From positions 1 to 30,755 of IMG/VR virus record IMGVR_UViG_3300032093_000578: 30,755 nt of DNA, one strand, 5' to 3'. Position numbers and translations under genes: made by a program. The first letter of the stretch is position 1, and each line of letters opens with the position of its first letter. The DNA is from a virus. The notes beneath the pieces were generated by a model that was given only the letters and a program-made list of their open reading frames with translations, did no database searches and was not told the origin of the DNA. This document shows, one piece after another, positions 28,743-30,755 of this stretch.

Positions 28743-29032
28743 TCTGAATATCCTGCCGCTATGAGTACTGCTGCCTGGGCGTCTGTTATTTCGTAGTAGT
28801 GACCACCGAGGAAGTAGTAGTCTGCCGCAGCCAAATCATCCTGACTCGGTGTGCGGTTCTCGGTTACCGTTGTTCCGGTTACCAAAAGTGTGTAGCCACG
28901 TGGGATATCGGTGAGTCTGGTAGGGACACCAGCACCACTGATAGGCTTGCCAGCAAGACGTGAGTACGCATAGTTCTGCGGATGCGCAAGCCAGGTCTCG
29001 TTCCTGGTAGGTGGTATCAGTTTATATGTCAT
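28724..29032 (-). CDS. Conserved hypothetical protein after the capsid gene
   Basis: The 102-residue product begins MTYKLIPPTRNETWLAHPQN and has ADYYFLGGHYYEITDAQAAV near the end, which looks like a small mixed alpha/beta fold. ATG 29032 has TAGGAGTG upstream and is preferred to an in-frame start at 29092. The YEITDAQAAxLxAAGY end resembles small head-completion or tail-connector proteins, but I cannot assign it. Confidence 0.65.
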   Translation of the reverse strand: MTYKLIPPTRNETWLAHPQNYAYSRLAGKPISGAGVPTRLTDIPRGYTLLVTGTTVTENRTPSQDDLAAADYYFLGGHYYEITDAQAAVLIAAGYSEWVTPI

Positions 29033-29056
29033 ATCACTCCTAACGGGCTTACCACA

Positions 29057-29079
29057 GAGTACCTGGCGACCAGGTACTC
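29057..29079 (-). promoter_or_regulatory. Perfect hairpin after the major capsid gene
   Basis: GAGTACCTGG and CCAGGTACTC form a perfect 10-bp stem with a three-base loop, 18 bases after the capsid stop codon. No T tract follows on the minus strand. It may protect the capsid mRNA 3' end or reduce downstream transcription. Confidence 0.65.
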
Positions 29080-29096
29080 CGCAGTCAACCAATTAT

Positions 29097-30026
29097 TTAG
29101 TTGATCGAGGTTGCCGACTCGATGCGGTAGATTGCTGCCTGACGGAGCAATGACCAGCCACCGAAGAAGTACCAACCGATGGTGCGGAAGCGACGGAGAG
29201 CGTCGATCTCTGGTCCGATAACGGTAGAGATGTCTTGTCCCTTTGCCTCTGCAAGAGCCTCACGACCAGCAATGACCGCCTTGTAGACGTTGATGCTGTT
29301 GCTGTTGGCTGCGAATGGAACGCGTGGGGTCTCCACGACGAACGCACCTTCGAGGACGCCGACTGCACCAGCCACGAATGGTGTGCGGTCAACGTACTTG
29401 CTGAGTTCCTGGAATCCACCAGTACCGGTCTCTGCACGGAGGTCAGCAGACTGACGTGGGTGGAGGTACGCAGCATAGAGTTCCCCGATACGAGGAACAG
29501 CCTTGTTGGTACGGAGTTGTACAACAGCCTCACGGATGTCTGCAGTGGTGATGGTCATTCCTGCAGCGATTGAGTTGGTGCTGGTTGCGCTTGATGCGTA
29601 GATGACGTTGGAGCCGCCGGTGAGGACGGAAGCAACGATCTGGTCGAGCGAATCAGCAGCGTTGTACGCGATGATGTCAGCGAGTGCTGCATCAACATCG
29701 TTGAACGAAGTGAGGTTCAACTTCTTGGTTGTGGTAACCGCTGAACCGTACTCTTGGAGAGTTACAGTTACGTTTGTTGGGTTACCGAGAGCAATGTTGG
29801 TGACGTCAGCAGTCTCAACCAAAGTCGCTGTAACAGCGCTGAGGTCTGAGTAGATGGAGAAAACAACTGACGATCCTGGCATTGCTTGCTGTACTGGCTT
29901 CACATCTGCAATCGAACGCATCAATGGGATGGAACGAAGTGCCATACGGACGTACTGATCGTACGCGGTCTGGACGAGCGTTGTGATAGTCGCAGTAGTT
30001 GTGGATGTACCATTAGGTACGGCCAT
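29097..30026 (-). CDS. Major capsid protein, N4-gp56 family
   Basis: The 309-residue protein shows features of the N4-gp56-family capsid. It has an N-terminal segment with YDQYVRMALRSIPLMRSIAD, a beta-rich middle (VTVTLQEYGSAVTTTKKLNL), then AYLHPRQSADLRAETG with GGFQELSKYVDRTPF. An FVVETPRVPF segment and a C-terminal GWYFFGGWSLLRQAAIYRIE follow. It forms the icosahedral shell. The scaffold lies directly upstream and the gene is followed by a strong hairpin, both usual for capsid genes. This HK97-fold family is frequent in short-tailed phages. Confidence 0.88.
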   Translation of the reverse strand: MAVPNGTSTTTATITTLVQTAYDQYVRMALRSIPLMRSIADVKPVQQAMPGSSVVFSIYSDLSAVTATLVETADVTNIALGNPTNVTVTLQEYGSAVTTTKKLNLTSFNDVDAALADIIAYNAADSLDQIVASVLTGGSNVIYASSATSTNSIAAGMTITTADIREAVVQLRTNKAVPRIGELYAAYLHPRQSADLRAETGTGGFQELSKYVDRTPFVAGAVGVLEGAFVVETPRVPFAANSNSINVYKAVIAGREALAEAKGQDISTVIGPEIDALRRFRTIGWYFFGGWSLLRQAAIYRIESATSIN

Positions 30027-30052
30027 TTTATGCGCCTTTCGTTAGGATCGGG

Positions 30053-30520
30053 TTAGAGTCCAGATTGCTGAATGATTTGGTCCAACTCTTCACGGCTGTT
30101 GGCGTTCATCAACTTTGACATAATGTCTTCGCCTCGCTCTGGCGTAAAGCCAGCATCGGCGGCACCTGTCAATCGCTGATAAGCCTGGGCCTGTGCTGGG
30201 TCCACATTCGGCTTCTGGGTTTCGGCTGCGGTTTCAAAGCCGAACACGTCGGCGTATTCACCTAGCCATTTAGATACAGACTCTTCAGTTGGGTCTATAT
30301 CCTGTGGGATAAATGCAGCAATTTTCTGATTTACCCCGCGACTTGCGAGGGCATCCTTGATTGCTCTTTCACGTTGCGCCTTGTTCAAAGACTCAAACTG
30401 GGAACGTAGTTCCTGCAGTTCCTTATCCTTTTGCTTGGCTGCCTTACGTAGTTGCTTTACAAGATCGTTCCCTGAGTCATTGGACTCAAAGTCATCGTCC
30501 TCGTAGTCGTAGTTGGACAT
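30053..30520 (-). CDS. Scaffolding protein
   Basis: The 155-residue protein has an acidic N-terminus (MSNYDYEDDDFESND), a long coiled coil (residues 18-60: KQLRKAAKQKDKELQELRSQ), a hinge and a helical C-terminus (GEDIMSKLMNANSREELDQI). Acidic, coiled-coil and directly upstream of the capsid gene is the classic scaffold layout. AGAAGGACCT precedes the ATG. Sequence families of scaffolds are very diverse, so the call rests on shape and position. Confidence 0.78.
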   Translation of the reverse strand: MSNYDYEDDDFESNDSGNDLVKQLRKAAKQKDKELQELRSQFESLNKAQRERAIKDALASRGVNQKIAAFIPQDIDPTEESVSKWLGEYADVFGFETAAETQKPNVDPAQAQAYQRLTGAADAGFTPERGEDIMSKLMNANSREELDQIIQQSGL

Positions 30521-30557
30521 AGGTCCTTCTCCCTTTTTTGTTGGTTGTCGCAGGCCT

Positions 30558-30632
30558 CATACGGTTTGGGGAACGCCGTATGGCTCCTACTGCTGGTTTT
30601 ATATCTCTCTAACGGACCAGTCGTCCCGTTAG
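30558..30632. promoter_or_regulatory. Two adjacent inverted repeats before the scaffold gene
   Basis: CATACGG / CCGTATG (30558-30582) and CTAACGG / CCGTTAG (30609-30632) lie in the 118-base gap between the scaffold gene and the gene at the right edge. Between them, leftward, is AGAGATATAAAACC, which could serve as a -10 region. GCAGGCCT flanks both sides (30550-30557 and 30632-30639). Possibly a capsid-operon promoter or RNA processing element; not resolved. Confidence 0.45.
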
Positions 30633-30638
30633 CAGGCC

Positions 30639-30755
30639 TTAGAATGAACCCGCTCGGTCTCGCGCTAGCGCTCCGCTAGCCATACCAGAGGTTCCTGAGA
30701 ATCTTGATGCTTCTCTAGCAACAAGACCCTCTCTCTTTTTGCGAGCCTCGGCTGC
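30639..30755 (-). CDS. C-terminal end of an upstream phage protein, partial
   Basis: Thirty-eight codons enter from the right edge and stop at 30639. The translation is basic and helical (AEARKKREGLVAREASRFSG) with a short tail ending ARDRAGSF. It lies before the scaffold, where a portal or a small head protein normally sits, but the fragment is too short to identify. Confidence 0.6.
   Translation of the reverse strand, partial: AAEARKKREGLVAREASRFSGTSGMASGALARDRAGSF

Overview
This window is most of the genome of a tailed double-stranded DNA phage that very probably infects an actinobacterium. Phage identity is clear from a large terminase, an N4-gp56-type major capsid protein, a scaffold, a long tail-fibre cassette, an M15-type endolysin and holin-like proteins. 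The host guess rests on a WhiB-family regulator, a proteasome-beta-like hydrolase, a DnaA box of the form typical of actinobacteria (TTGTCCACA), frequent GTG starts, and small proteins of types I associate with actinophages. No tape-measure protein or long tail-tube set is visible, which fits a short-tailed (podovirus-like) virion. No integrase or DNA polymerase is seen. G+C looks close to one half by eye.

Layout. (1) 1-1078, minus: start of the large terminase, running off the left edge. (2) 1079-1857: a gene-free control region with tandem hairpins, four DnaA boxes spaced exactly 12 bp apart in a dyad, a GATC/GGCCC-rich array and a sigma70-like promoter firing right. (3) 1858-6725, plus: an early-type operon with an ArdC-N protein, a two-domain DnaN-like sliding clamp and an LPD29-domain protein, then about 18 very small, tightly overlapping genes, many with CxxC zinc-binding pairs, plus a lysozyme-like secreted protein. 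It ends at a hairpin terminator near 6764-6819. (4) 14100 down to 6811, minus: a continuous DNA-metabolism operon with Ntn-hydrolase, Cas4/RecB-like nuclease, WhiB, DnaB-like helicase, glycosyltransferase, resolvase-like nuclease, primase in two overlapping reading frames, a nucleotide-modification-associated protein, a sigma-like regulator, another nuclease and an FmdB zinc ribbon. (5) 14158-14499, plus: an isolated zinc-ribbon gene. (6) 30755 down to 14565, minus: the late operon, in transcription order scaffold, capsid, small basic proteins, tail and fibre genes, holin, endolysin, ending in a strong intrinsic terminator at 14506-14542.

How it fits together. The late genes at the right edge and the terminase at the left edge are both transcribed leftward, so on a circular or circularly permuted genome they would join through a missing segment holding the rest of the terminase and presumably the portal. 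With its own clamp, primase and helicase but no polymerase, the phage probably borrows host DNA polymerase III, and the DnaA-box cluster suggests it also recruits host DnaA.

Most notable: the DnaA-box dyad; two long hairpins with compensatory base changes in front of early genes; the two-domain clamp; the phage proteasome-like hydrolase, whose ribosome binding site lies in a hairpin that competes with an alternative hairpin; the split primase; the array of tiny cysteine proteins; and a family of paralogous tail fibres, one of them frameshifted.
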